From an uncultured Bacteroidaceae bacterium (GTDB lineage: Bacteria > Bacteroidota > Bacteroidia > Bacteroidales > Bacteroidaceae): a stretch of DNA of 64,000 bases. Within the stretch, counting starts at the first letter, position 1; each line of letters opens with the position of its first letter. The stretch is from contig CAJOIE010000005.1 of NCBI GenBank assembly GCA_905234605.1, positions 107,951-171,950 of the forward strand, read 5' to 3'. Of the stretch, positions 18,433 to 26,681 are shown piece after piece. The notes beneath the pieces were generated by a model. The model worked only from the letters and a program-made list of their open reading frames with translations, made no database searches and was not told the DNA's origin. Position numbers and translations under genes: made by a program.

Positions 18433-18533
18433 GTTAAGGTTAGAGTTAGTTGATAGATTGGTTGGCTTCCAAAGAACGTCCTGAAGGGGGACAGGCGCAC
18501 TAACTCCAAACACATGAAAAAGCGCAGACCTGT

Positions 18534-18667
18534 TCCATCACGACTCAGGCCTACCACAGCCTCTATAACCAATGGACGTGTCCACGCTTTATAGCGTAGG
18601 CTCGCGATTGGTTATAGTTGTGCCCGTTAATTCAGCTGCGAGGTGGTAGTTCGAGTCGTGAATTGGA
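18534..18667. other. nested inverted-repeat element, possible structured leader RNA
   Basis: Nested arms pair in order: TCCA (18534-18537) with TGGA (18664-18667); TCACGACTC (18538-18546) with GAGTCGTGA (18653-18661); CTACCAC (18551-18557) with GTGGTAG (18643-18649); CTATAACCAAT (18563-18573) with ATTGGTTATAG (18607-18617). Inside lies the hairpin ACGCT-TTAT-AGCGT (18584-18597). All four long arms are perfect. The element lies about 100 nt upstream of the 18432 start codon and could be part of its leader, or a small mobile palindromic element. The rest of 18433-18880 holds the terminator at 18786-18825 and no gene that I can support. Confidence 0.7.
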
Positions 18668-18785
18668 GCAGACAAAAAGATGCATCCTCCTTGCGAAGGA
18701 CGCTGCAAAGAAACGACATCTTTCTGGCATGCAAAAACTTTTTGGGCTGAGAATGATGTCTCTGCCTCTCCCCACTGCGACAAAA

Positions 18786-18825
18786 AACACCATGCATGGT
18801 GGCTGAAGCTACCATGCATGGTGTT
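18786..18825 (-). terminator. intrinsic terminator built from the CACCATGCATGGTG repeat
   Basis: A perfect 15-bp stem AACACCATGCATGGT (18786-18800) / ACCATGCATGGTGTT (18811-18825) with a 10-nt loop. On the minus strand it is followed by T6 (GGTGTTTTTTGTCGC), giving a good Rho-independent terminator for the GH30-like gene ending at 18881. The stem is made from the interspersed palindromic repeat of this window. Confidence 0.8.
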
Positions 18826-18880
18826 GGCAATGACGGTGCAGTGTGTTTCGGCGTGAGTGTGCAGTGTGTGCAACCCTACC

Positions 18881-21571
18881 CTACTTCACCACGACTTTGT
18901 GTCCGCCCATGATGCATATCTGCCCCCGCCGCATGGCTGTTGCCTGCATGCGGCGGCCGCTGAGGTCGAAGGCATGCACCGTGGCACGCCGCGGCATGGC
19001 GGCAGCCGGCACGTCGATGCCAGTGGTGTTGGTCAGCAGATGCTGTATGCTCTCGGGGGACAGAGCGTAGTTGAAGACGGTGACGCCACAGATGTCGGCA
19101 TTCAGCATGGGGTCGGCACGGAACTGGCTGCGCCCCACATAGTTGAAGACAGGGCTGAAGGCCGCCGGCCGCTCGCTGATGTCGGTGTTGGCTGCCACAG
19201 GCTCGCCGTTGAGCCACACGGTGATGGCATCGAGGCCGAAGGTGAGTGCCACGTGCACCCACTCGTTCTGCGGGAACGCGGTGCCGAGCTGGATGTTGCG
19301 CTCCGTGGTGCCGTCCTTGATGGCAAAGCGCGGACCGTTGCCGGCATCGGGGGTGATGAAGAAATAGTGGTTGGTGTCGGTGCCGCAGTCCATGATGCGC
19401 TGCCATGTGCCACCGCCGTGCCAGCGCACCCACAGGGCTACGGTGAGCTCGTCGTGGTTGGCTATGGTGGCGGGCAGTTGCATGAACTGTGTGGAGCCAT
19501 CGAGCTGAAAGGCGCGGCCTACGGGCCCGTCGGTGAGAGCCGCCGTGCCGGCGAGGGCTGCATGGTTGCCGTGGCCCGAGAGGTCGAGGAGTGTGGTGTC
19601 TACGATGCATATCTGTGCATTAGCACCTGTGGAGCCGCAGATGGCTGTGGGTGAGGCATCGGAGCGGTTGAGGCTACGGTCTGAGGCCAGGATGCGATAG
19701 CTGTAGGTGATGCCATCGTGAGCGGTGTTGTCCACGTAGACTGTGTCCGTGACCTTATTGTGAAGGGTGTGCCACGATGTCCCGTCGGCACTGCGCTGCA
19801 CTATGTAGTGGCTCAGGTCGGTGGCCTTGACACGGCTCCACGTCAGGCGCACGGCAGCGGGCAGGGCGGTGGCCTTGAGTATGGCGGGAGCAGCCGGGGC
19901 AAAGCGGTCGTAGCTGACATTGGCCGGCAGCAGGCGCCACTGCTGGCAGGCTTCGCCGCGGATGGGTGCCTGCGTGATGGCACGCCCCGAGACGCTCATC
20001 TGGCTGGTTGTGCCAGGCTCCACCTGGAGGCACAGGCCGCTGTGGCGGCTGCGTATGTAGAACCATCCGTCGCCGGCATAGTCGAAGGCCCACTGCTCGT
20101 TGTCGCCGCCGTCGCCGGCCCATCCCAGCATGGTGCCGCCTTCGATGAGGCTCCAGTCACGCACGTCGAGCTGCAGGGAGTTGTTGGCAACATTGGTGAT
20201 GCGGTAGTAGCTGAAGTCGCCGCCGACGCGTGCCTCCACAGGGGTGACGACCCACCGCTGGGCTGTGCTGGAGGTGACAGGTGTGATCTGCACTACCTGT
20301 GTGCCCGATGAGGTGTTGTTGCCGGAAAGGCCGAGCGCCAGACGCGACTGGCGGTTGAAGAGCTTATAGGTGGTGGCCTCAAGAGGCAGCGGCGGCATGA
20401 TGTCGTCGTCGCCCTGTATGCGCACCATGGTCTCGGCATTGGTCTGGCCGGTCTGGTAGGCCGTGCCGCCGGGAATAGTCATAAGGTACTCGCGCGTGGG
20501 ACCATGGCCGTTGAACCACACATCGTGGTCGAGGGCAGCAAAGCGGAAGGTGGTCTCTGTGGCCTGACGCTCGCTGCTGCCGCCGAAGCCCTCTACATGG
20601 CCCTCGGGATGACGGTAGACCGATGCTGCCGTCCAGTTGGAGCGGTTCTCGGCATAGCCCATACGTGTGCCGCGCGAGGCCCGCATGAACTGGCTCCGCG
20701 TGTGGTCGCACGTGCCCCACCAGATGCCTTTGGCAAGACCATACTCCGAGGCCACCATGCACTCCATGGTGTTGTGCAGCTCGTCGGCCACGCCAACGCG
20801 CCCGTCGGCTGCCACCTGAGCGTAGAAGGCAGCGAAGTTGTCGAAGGAGCCTGCCAGCTGGTGCGTGTTGCCCTCGTCGAGGTAGTCGCGGGCGGCAGTG
20901 TACCAAGCCATGGCCTGGTCGTTGTTGAGGGTGTTGCCACCGCACACGGCCACGCCATTGAACGACGCGTCCTCCTTGATGAGCTTGGCTATGAGCTTGA
21001 AACATTCCTTGGAGCCTTGCTTCCAGTCGGAATAGTCGGGCTCGTTGAACGGCGAGACGCTGGACACAGTGATGCCTGCCCGCTCAATATACTGCTTGGT
21101 GGCCTTGATGAGGCGGTACCAGCGGTTGGCTATCGTGCTCTCCGACTGGAAGATGCTCTGCCTGATGTAGTGGTTTATGACGCCTGCCTCCTGGTCGGAG
21201 TTGATGTTGACGGTGACATTGCCCGCCAGGCGGGCCAGCGAGATGCGCCAGTCCAAACGCTCCTTCTGGGCATCGGAGAGCTCGTAGCTGTCGTCGACAG
21301 CCGATGTGGTCTGGAAGCTCAGGCGCATGATGTCGATGAGGTCGGCTCCAGCCCAGTTGACACCGCGGCGCACGTTCCACTCCCAGTCCCATGCAGCATC
21401 CAGACCCCATACGATGTCGGGAAGCTTCACGCCTGGGTCGTCGATGGCGAAAGGCACGGTGGTGTGGGGCACGGCATTGGCTGTCATTGCCGAGGCACTC
21501 GATGTCTGGGCCGTGACTGTGGTGGCTACACACAGGCAGAAAACTGCCGCAAGGAATGATGTGCGTGACAT
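18881..21571 (-). CDS. secreted multidomain glycoside hydrolase (GH30-like) with ricin-type, FN3, LamG and sorting domains
   Basis: 896 residues. A signal peptide ends near residue 22. Residues about 40-400 form a clan-A-like glycosidase with the acid/base motif SPFNEPDYSDW near residue 175 and a possible nucleophile Glu in VADELHNT; overall it resembles GH30-like endo-glycosidases of Bacteroidetes. A ricin-type carbohydrate-binding segment follows (YKLFNRQSRLALGLSGN ... QQWRLLP), then a fibronectin III domain (AVRLTWSRVKATDLSHYIVQRS), a LamG/concanavalin-like domain (RAFQLDGSTQFMQLP ... VALWVRWHGGGTW ... VHVALTFG) and the C-terminal FDLSGRR ... GGHKVVVK sorting motif. It probably degrades a polysaccharide outside the cell or on the surface. 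The substrate is not readable. No susC/susD pair is nearby, so this is not a classic utilisation locus. Confidence 0.8.
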   Translation of the reverse strand: MSRTSFLAAVFCLCVATTVTAQTSSASAMTANAVPHTTVPFAIDDPGVKLPDIVWGLDAAWDWEWNVRRGVNWAGADLIDIMRLSFQTTSAVDDSYELSDAQKERLDWRISLARLAGNVTVNINSDQEAGVINHYIRQSIFQSESTIANRWYRLIKATKQYIERAGITVSSVSPFNEPDYSDWKQGSKECFKLIAKLIKEDASFNGVAVCGGNTLNNDQAMAWYTAARDYLDEGNTHQLAGSFDNFAAFYAQVAADGRVGVADELHNTMECMVASEYGLAKGIWWGTCDHTRSQFMRASRGTRMGYAENRSNWTAASVYRHPEGHVEGFGGSSERQATETTFRFAALDHDVWFNGHGPTREYLMTIPGGTAYQTGQTNAETMVRIQGDDDIMPPLPLEATTYKLFNRQSRLALGLSGNNTSSGTQVVQITPVTSSTAQRWVVTPVEARVGGDFSYYRITNVANNSLQLDVRDWSLIEGGTMLGWAGDGGDNEQWAFDYAGDGWFYIRSRHSGLCLQVEPGTTSQMSVSGRAITQAPIRGEACQQWRLLPANVSYDRFAPAAPAILKATALPAAVRLTWSRVKATDLSHYIVQRSADGTSWHTLHNKVTDTVYVDNTAHDGITYSYRILASDRSLNRSDASPTAICGSTGANAQICIVDTTLLDLSGHGNHAALAGTAALTDGPVGRAFQLDGSTQFMQLPATIANHDELTVALWVRWHGGGTWQRIMDCGTDTNHYFFITPDAGNGPRFAIKDGTTERNIQLGTAFPQNEWVHVALTFGLDAITVWLNGEPVAANTDISERPAAFSPVFNYVGRSQFRADPMLNADICGVTVFNYALSPESIQHLLTNTTGIDVPAAAMPRRATVHAFDLSGRRMQATAMRRGQICIMGGHKVVVK

Positions 21572-21609
21572 GTATGTATTAAGGTGTTAAGGTAGCTTGA
21601 TTAAAACAA

Positions 21610-21643
21610 GAAGCCCCACCTTCGGTAGTGAAGGAGGGGCTTC
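21610..21643 (-). terminator. terminator of tRNA-Cys
   Basis: GAAGCCCCACCTTC (21610-21623) / GAAGGAGGGGCTTC (21630-21643), a 14-bp stem with one mismatch, followed on the minus strand by a T-rich tract (CTTGTTTTAATC), directly after the tRNA. Confidence 0.8.
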
Positions 21644-21651
21644 CGGCGTGG

Positions 21652-21723
21652 AGGTGCCTAGCAGATTCGAACTGCTGTAGACGGTTTTGCAGACCGTTGA
21701 CTAAGCCACTCATCCAAGGCACC
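21652..21723 (-). tRNA. tRNA-Cys (anticodon GCA)
   Basis: A full cloverleaf is readable on the minus strand: acceptor GGTGCCT / AGGCACC, D-arm, anticodon arm ACGGT-CTGCAAA-ACCGT with anticodon GCA, and T-arm GCAG-TTCGAAT-CTGC. The discriminator is T and no CCA is encoded. The promoter TACCTTTG lies 18 nt upstream. Confidence 0.95.
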
Positions 21724-21741
21724 GTTGTAGGTTTGCGGTTG

Positions 21742-21749
21742 CAAAGGTA
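21742..21749 (-). promoter_or_regulatory. -7 element TACCTTTG of tRNA-Cys
   Basis: The complement reads TACCTTTG just upstream of the tRNA 5' end at 21723. Confidence 0.7.
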
Positions 21750-21791
21750 TGCCTTTTGCCTTTATATGCAAGCCTGTGGCTCCACTTTTTA

Positions 21792-21799
21792 TACCTTTG
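21792..21799 (+). promoter_or_regulatory. -7 element TACCTTTG of tilS
   Basis: TACCTTTG ends 10 nt before the tilS start codon at 21810, implying a very short leader. It is divergent from the tRNA-Cys promoter about 45 nt away. Confidence 0.65.
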
Positions 21800-21809
21800 T
21801 GCCCGAAAT

Positions 21810-23198
21810 ATGGCAAACGACACTCTCCTGAAACAGCTGGAACGGTCGCTCACAGAGGCTGGCATGACACACGGCGGCAGGCCGCTGATGGCAGGCCTCA
21901 GCGGCGGTGCCGACAGCGTGTGCCTGCTACGCGGGCTGCTGCTGCTGGGCTACAAGGTGGTGGCCCTGCACTGCAACTTCCATCTGCGCGGAGCCGAGAG
22001 CAACGGCGACGAGGCCTTCTGCCGCAGCCTGTGCCAGGAGCTGGGAGTGGAGCTGCATACGGCCGACTTTGCCACCACCGATTATGCCGTGCTCCATGGC
22101 GTGAGCATAGAGATGGCTGCCCGCACGCTGCGCTATGACTGGTTCGCACGCATGCATGCCGACATTAGCGCGCAGGCTCTCTGCGTGGCCCACCACCGTG
22201 ACGACGCTGTGGAGACTATGCTGCTCAACCTCATCAGAGGAACGGGTCTGCACGGACTCACCGGCATGAGGCTGCGGCGCACACTGGTGAGCAGCGACGG
22301 GCATCACAGCGTGCCAGTGGTGCGCCCCATGCTCGGACTCTCGCGGCAGGATATTGAGCAATGGCTGCGCGACAGGCACCACACGTGGCGCACCGACTCG
22401 ACCAACCTGGACCCCGATGAAGCCATGCGCAATGCCATACGCCTCCGGTTGCTGCCTATGATGCAGCAGCTGAACCCGTCGGTTGCAGAAAGCCTCAACG
22501 CCACCGCCCACCGTCTGCACGAAGCCGAGCTGCTCTACGACGAGGCGGTTGCCAATGCCCGCAACGCAGTGATGCAGACCAACGACTGCATCGACATCAA
22601 CAAGCTGCTCGCCACGACGGCTCCACGCACATTGCTCCATGAAATGCTGAAACCGCTTGGCTTCACCGCTGCACAGGCGGACGAGGTGGCAGTCAATCTA
22701 AGCACGGCATCGTCGGGGGCACAATGGTGGAGCGACACACACCGCCTGCTGCGCGACCGCAACCTGCTGCTCATCAGCGACCGTCGCGCCACCGAGCAGA
22801 TGCTGACCGAGGCAGCACACACCATGATATTGCCACAGGAAGGAATGGTGGCAACCGCCACTGGCATCCGCCTCGACATACGCCGCCAGGTGCGCACACC
22901 CGACTATGTCGTGACACGCAGCAAGAATACTGCCACCTTCGACCTCGAGAAGCTGACACTGCCGCTTGAGGTGCGCCTCGCACGGCGCGGTGACCGCCTG
23001 CGCCCCTTCGGCATGAATGGCACCCGCCTCGTCAGCGACGTGCTGACCGATGCCAAACTGTCGGTGGCCGCAAAAGAATGCCAGTTAGTGGTCACAAGCG
23101 GCGGCGTCATAGTGTGGGTGGTTGGAGTTAGGACCGCCGCAGGCTATGAGGTGGACAGCAGCACGCGCCACATAATGACCATATCTATTATGGTATAG
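21810..23198 (+). CDS. tilS: tRNA(Ile)-lysidine synthase
   Basis: 462 residues starting MANDTLLKQLERSL; the frame extends upstream but the promoter is at 21792-21799. The PP-loop SGGADS (residues 31-36) binds ATP for lysidine formation at C34 of the AUA-reading tRNA-Ile in the cytoplasm, an essential function. Other family features are ALHCNFHLRGAES, CVAHHRDDAVETMLLNLIRGTGLHGL, and the C-terminal TilS domain (LPLEVRLARRGDRLRPFGMNGTRLVSD, cut here across two stretches). The length is normal for a two-domain TilS. It is a single-gene unit beside tRNA-Cys, convergent with the DMT-like gene. Confidence 0.96.
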   Translation: MANDTLLKQLERSLTEAGMTHGGRPLMAGLSGGADSVCLLRGLLLLGYKVVALHCNFHLRGAESNGDEAFCRSLCQELGVELHTADFATTDYAVLHGVSIEMAARTLRYDWFARMHADISAQALCVAHHRDDAVETMLLNLIRGTGLHGLTGMRLRRTLVSSDGHHSVPVVRPMLGLSRQDIEQWLRDRHHTWRTDSTNLDPDEAMRNAIRLRLLPMMQQLNPSVAESLNATAHRLHEAELLYDEAVANARNAVMQTNDCIDINKLLATTAPRTLLHEMLKPLGFTAAQADEVAVNLSTASSGAQWWSDTHRLLRDRNLLLISDRRATEQMLTEAAHTMILPQEGMVATATGIRLDIRRQVRTPDYVVTRSKNTATFDLEKLTLPLEVRLARRGDRLRPFGMNGTRLVSDVLTDAKLSVAAKECQLVVTSGGVIVWVVGVRTAAGYEVDSSTRHIMTISIMV

Positions 23199-23224
23199 CT
23201 GGTAACGAGCAGCATGCCACGCTC

Positions 23225-23590
23225 CTACTTGAACACGAAGTAGACGGCGAGCACCAGGCAGACAAAGGCGGCAAGGTGGTTCCAACCGATGGACATGCCA
23301 CGGAACATGGCACCTGCCACAATAGTGAACATGACAAGCGAAATGACTTCCTGCAAAACCTTGAGCTGCACCAAGGTGAACGGACCGCCATTGCCGGCAA
23401 AGCCTATGCGGTTGGCTGGTATGGAGAAGCAATATTCCACAAAAGCTATGCCCCATGAGAAGAGTATCACTCCGATGAGGGGCCAGTTTGTTGAGACACC
23501 GGTCTGCTGAAGTCGCAGATGACCATACCAGGCAAGGGTCATGAATACGTTGCTGGTGATGAGAAGCACTATGGTCTGGAAGGCATGCAT
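23225..23590 (-). CDS. DMT-superfamily small membrane protein (DUF486-like)
   Basis: 121 residues from the start at 23590 (MHAFQTIVLLITSNVFMTL). Four hydrophobic segments fill the protein: TIVLLITSNVFMTLAWY, WPLIGVILFSWGIAFVEYC, VLQEVISLVMFTIVAGAMF and HLAAFVCLVLAVYFVF. The residues AWYGHL and FVEYCFSIPANRIG match the DUF486/DMT family protein as I know it, whose substrate is unknown. An upstream extension of the frame overlaps msrC and is rejected. The gene lies 71 nt downstream of the msrC stop. Confidence 0.88.
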   Translation of the reverse strand: MHAFQTIVLLITSNVFMTLAWYGHLRLQQTGVSTNWPLIGVILFSWGIAFVEYCFSIPANRIGFAGNGGPFTLVQLKVLQEVISLVMFTIVAGAMFRGMSIGWNHLAAFVCLVLAVYFVFK

Positions 23591-23661
23591 GGGATTAGGA
23601 AACGATGGAAGTTTAGAGTGCCTGCTACACTGCGAGGAGGGAAAATAGTAAATGCAAAGAG

Positions 23662-24174
23662 TCAATTAGCACATGCCGCCAGTGCCTGCTCCAGAACAGC
23701 CACGATGCGTTCCAGCCCTATGCGGTCGGCATCGGTGAATGCGCCAAGCTCGGTGCTGTCTATATCAAGCACCATGGCCACTGGTCTGTGGCTCCGCCGC
23801 AGGTCGTGGACAGGGATGACTATCTCCGAGCGCGACGCTGAGCTGCACGCTATGTGCCCGGGGAAGGCATCTACATCTGGCACCACGAGTGTGGCATCGT
23901 TGGCCCACGCCGTGCCGCACACTCCACGGCCATGCCTGATGCGCGTGCATGCCACAGGACCCTGAAATGGACCCAGCGTGAGCCACGTGGCATCGCTCAC
24001 AGTGTAGAAACCGACCCAGAAGTAGGCAAAGGCATCGTGCAGGGCTGCTGCTGTGTTGGCCAGGATGGCTGTCACGTGAGTCTCACCATCAAGCAACAGG
24101 GCGAGGTCGGTTGCCAACTGCGCGTAGCGTTCTTCCTTGGGCATGGCGGCAAGGGCGGCGAAGGATTGTTCCAT
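23662..24174 (-). CDS. msrC: free methionine-(R)-sulfoxide reductase (GAF domain)
   Basis: 170 residues forming a single GAF-like domain. The three catalytic-type cysteines of the fRMsr family are present: Cys76 (GPVACTRIRHGRGVCG), Cys86 in the same motif and Cys110 (HIACSSASRSEIVIP). The segment YFWVGFY is also typical. The enzyme reduces free L-methionine-(R)-sulfoxide in the cytoplasm with thioredoxin as reductant. It is on the minus strand with a small exported protein upstream (42-nt gap). Confidence 0.93.
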   Translation of the reverse strand: MEQSFAALAAMPKEERYAQLATDLALLLDGETHVTAILANTAAALHDAFAYFWVGFYTVSDATWLTLGPFQGPVACTRIRHGRGVCGTAWANDATLVVPDVDAFPGHIACSSASRSEIVIPVHDLRRSHRPVAMVLDIDSTELGAFTDADRIGLERIVAVLEQALAACAN

Positions 24175-24216
24175 GGGAATTAGGGGGATGGGGCAATCAG
24201 GCTATGGCAAACGCCC

Positions 24217-24630
24217 TCAGCCTTCTATCTTGGACATTTTGTCGTTGACATAGTCGAACACGCGGAACACGGTCTTCGGCTTCAGGTAGCGCAGGAACTC
24301 CTGATGATACTTGCGCTTTACAGCCAGCTCGGCTTCATCGCGTTGCCATCGTGCCTCCAGCAACTGGGTAGCCTGTGCGTCGGTCAGAGTGCCAGCCTTG
24401 ATGGCCGCCTTATATTTCTCCTTGAGGCTGTCATAGCGGCTGGATGCCTCTTTCTTCTCTTTGAGATAGGCACGCAACACCGGCCCGAAGCGTGCTTCGG
24501 TGGCTTTGTCTAAATGTAGCATACGCATGGTGTAGGCGTAGCGTTTCTCTTGTTTGCTCTGGGCTGATGACGGCACCGCTACAGCCAACAGCAGGACAAT
24601 GGCAATGAGATGCAAGCAATGTGGTCTCAT
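24217..24630 (-). CDS. small exported helical protein
   Basis: 137 residues with a signal peptide (MRPHCLHLIAIVLLLAVAVPSSAQ). The mature part is highly charged and helical (KQEKRYAYTMRMLHLDKATEARFGPVL, in segments; KRKYHQEFLRYLKPK), resembling periplasmic helical proteins of the Spy/CpxP kind in general character only. It lies between ygiQ and msrC on the same strand, possibly cotranscribed. No enzyme motif; function unknown. Confidence 0.8.
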   Translation of the reverse strand: MRPHCLHLIAIVLLLAVAVPSSAQSKQEKRYAYTMRMLHLDKATEARFGPVLRAYLKEKKEASSRYDSLKEKYKAAIKAGTLTDAQATQLLEARWQRDEAELAVKRKYHQEFLRYLKPKTVFRVFDYVNDKMSKIEG

Positions 24631-24680
24631 GGGATATTGGGATTGGTTGAAAATGTTCTAATGGCAAGTAGCATGGAGGC

Positions 24681-26672
24681 CTACTTCCTCCCTTTACCTT
24701 TTATGGCGGCTGAGTGGTAAGCACGTGATGGACGGGCATCGCCGAAGAGCTGTGCCAGCAGCTCTGGATGGCCTATGTCGCGGAGCAGTTGCTCTATATG
24801 AGCACGCTCCTCAGGTTTATACCAGAAGAAGAATGCACGCTGATTCTGCTTCTCATGCGGTGAACGTGCCACATGAACGGGCTGAAGCGTGTCGGGGTCG
24901 TAGCCCGTAGCCCACATGGTGGTTGCCGTGGTCATGGGCGTGGGCGTGAAGTCCTGCACTTGCTCTAACTGGAAGTCGAGCCGACGTGTCTCTATGGCCA
25001 GCGCGGCCATGTCGGCAGGTTCGCATCCCGGGTGCGAGCTGATGAAGTAAGGTATTATCTGTTGCCGCAGGCCAGCCTGCCGGCATATCTGGTCGAAGAT
25101 GTGCTTGAACTGATGAAAGAGCCGGAACGGCGGTTTACGCATCAGTGCCAGCACCCGTGGCGACGTGTGCTCTGGTGCCACCTTGAGGCGTCCGCTGACA
25201 TGATGTGTGATGAGCTGACGGGTGTAGTCGGCGGCAGCACGGTTGAGACCGGCATCGCGCCAGTCGTGGAGCAGCAGGTCGTAGCGCACGCCACTGCCTA
25301 TGAAGCAATGCTTCACGGCCGGATGCGCCTGGACAGAGCGGTAGATCTCGGTGAGCGGGCCGTGGTCACCATGCAGGTTGGGGCAGATGGCTGGATACAT
25401 GCACGACGGGCGCACACAGCGACGGCATGCCTCGCTGCGGCGTCCATGCATGCCATACATGTTGGCCGAGGGGCCGCCAAGGTCGGTGATGGTACCGCGG
25501 AAGTCGGGCATTCGCACCACGGCTTCCACCTCGCGCATGATGCTGTCGCGCGAGCGGCTCACGATGGTCTTGCCCTGATGCGCGGAGATGGTGCAGAAGG
25601 CGCATCCGCCAAAACAGCCGCGATGGAGCGTGATGGAGTGGCGTATCATCTCGTAGGCTGCTATGCGATGGCCTTCGTAGCGTGGATGCGGCATGCGTGT
25701 GAAGGGAAGGTCGTAGACAGCATCCAGTGCTGCTGTCGACATGGGCGGATATGGAGGGGTGACGACAGCCCACTTGCCCCTGGCTTTCTGCATGAGGCGT
25801 GCAGCACGATAGCTGTTGCTCTGCAACTCTATCTGGTGGAAGTTCACTGCATGCAGCTTAGGGTCGGCCTGTGCTTCCTCAAAGGAGTGCAGCACCACAT
25901 CGCTGTCCGAGCCGAAGTCGGGGATGGTAGCTTCTGTGGCATGAAGCATCACACACTGGCGCATGGGCTGCCGTGAGTCAATATGCATCTCGCCAACGTC
26001 CATGAGCTCGCCATATTCCCATCCCCCTACGGCATCACGGAAGGCTTCACGTGTGAGCATGGCATTGCCTTCTTCGTCGTAGGCCAATGCTTCGTGGTAG
26101 CCGTCAATTATGGCGAGTGCACGTGCAGCCAGCTCCTGTGTAGGCTGCTCGCCCATGCCGTAAATGATGGCATCGGCATCGGCATCAAGCAGTATTGACG
26201 GCCGCAGCCGCTGCTGCCAGTAGTCGTAGTGGGTGAGCCTGCGCAGCGATGCCTCTATGCCCCCGAGCACCACGGGCACGTCGGGGTATAGCTTGCGCAC
26301 GGCTGCCGTGTAGACTATGGTGGGGTATTCAGGGCGAAGGTCGTGCCTGCCGTCGGGCGAATAGGCGTCGGCTGAACGTAGCCGCCTTGCTGCTGTATAC
26401 TTGTTCACCATAGAGTCCATACTTCCTGGGGCTATGCCGAACCAGAGGCGTGGCCGCCCCAGGCGTGAGAAGTCGCGCAAGTCGCCGTGCCAGTCGGGTT
26501 GTGGGATGATGCCCACACGCAACCCCTGTGCCTCCAGCACACGACCTATGACGGCGGCTCCGAAGGCGGGGTGGTCGACATAGGCATCGGCAGAGAGGAT
26601 TATGACGTCGGCCTGTGCCCAGCCACGGGCCGCCATTTCCTTGCGTGTCGTAGGCAGAAATGATGCGGTCAT
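24681..26672 (-). CDS. ygiQ: YgiQ family radical SAM protein
   Basis: 663 residues. The central radical-SAM cluster motif is C-x3-C-x2-C in GCFGGCAFCTISAHQG, followed by IVSRSRDSIMREVE. The N-terminal region (FLPTTRKEMAARGW, DVIILSADAYVDHPAFG) and FGIAPGSMDSMVNKYTA are diagnostic for YgiQ/UPF0313. The C-terminal part has GCEPADMAALA and QVQDFTPTPMTTAT. The enzyme presumably cleaves S-adenosylmethionine with a [4Fe-4S] cluster; its substrate is unknown. It lies 9 nt downstream of the lipid-kinase gene, so the two are cotranscribed. The length fits the family. Confidence 0.95.
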   Translation of the reverse strand: MTASFLPTTRKEMAARGWAQADVIILSADAYVDHPAFGAAVIGRVLEAQGLRVGIIPQPDWHGDLRDFSRLGRPRLWFGIAPGSMDSMVNKYTAARRLRSADAYSPDGRHDLRPEYPTIVYTAAVRKLYPDVPVVLGGIEASLRRLTHYDYWQQRLRPSILLDADADAIIYGMGEQPTQELAARALAIIDGYHEALAYDEEGNAMLTREAFRDAVGGWEYGELMDVGEMHIDSRQPMRQCVMLHATEATIPDFGSDSDVVLHSFEEAQADPKLHAVNFHQIELQSNSYRAARLMQKARGKWAVVTPPYPPMSTAALDAVYDLPFTRMPHPRYEGHRIAAYEMIRHSITLHRGCFGGCAFCTISAHQGKTIVSRSRDSIMREVEAVVRMPDFRGTITDLGGPSANMYGMHGRRSEACRRCVRPSCMYPAICPNLHGDHGPLTEIYRSVQAHPAVKHCFIGSGVRYDLLLHDWRDAGLNRAAADYTRQLITHHVSGRLKVAPEHTSPRVLALMRKPPFRLFHQFKHIFDQICRQAGLRQQIIPYFISSHPGCEPADMAALAIETRRLDFQLEQVQDFTPTPMTTATTMWATGYDPDTLQPVHVARSPHEKQNQRAFFFWYKPEERAHIEQLLRDIGHPELLAQLFGDARPSRAYHSAAIKGKGRK

Positions 26673-26681
26673 GGTGTAGGC

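Noticed and set aside
18618..18662. tRNA-like stretch (GTGCCCGTTAATTCAGCTG ... GTTCGAGTC)
   Set aside because: No T-stem, anticodon arm or acceptor closes; the same bases pair better in the nested inverted repeat.
18589..18873. 94-codon minus-strand frame between the GH30-like gene and the nested repeat
   Set aside because: It runs through the terminator hairpin and the inverted-repeat element and has no plausible protein features.
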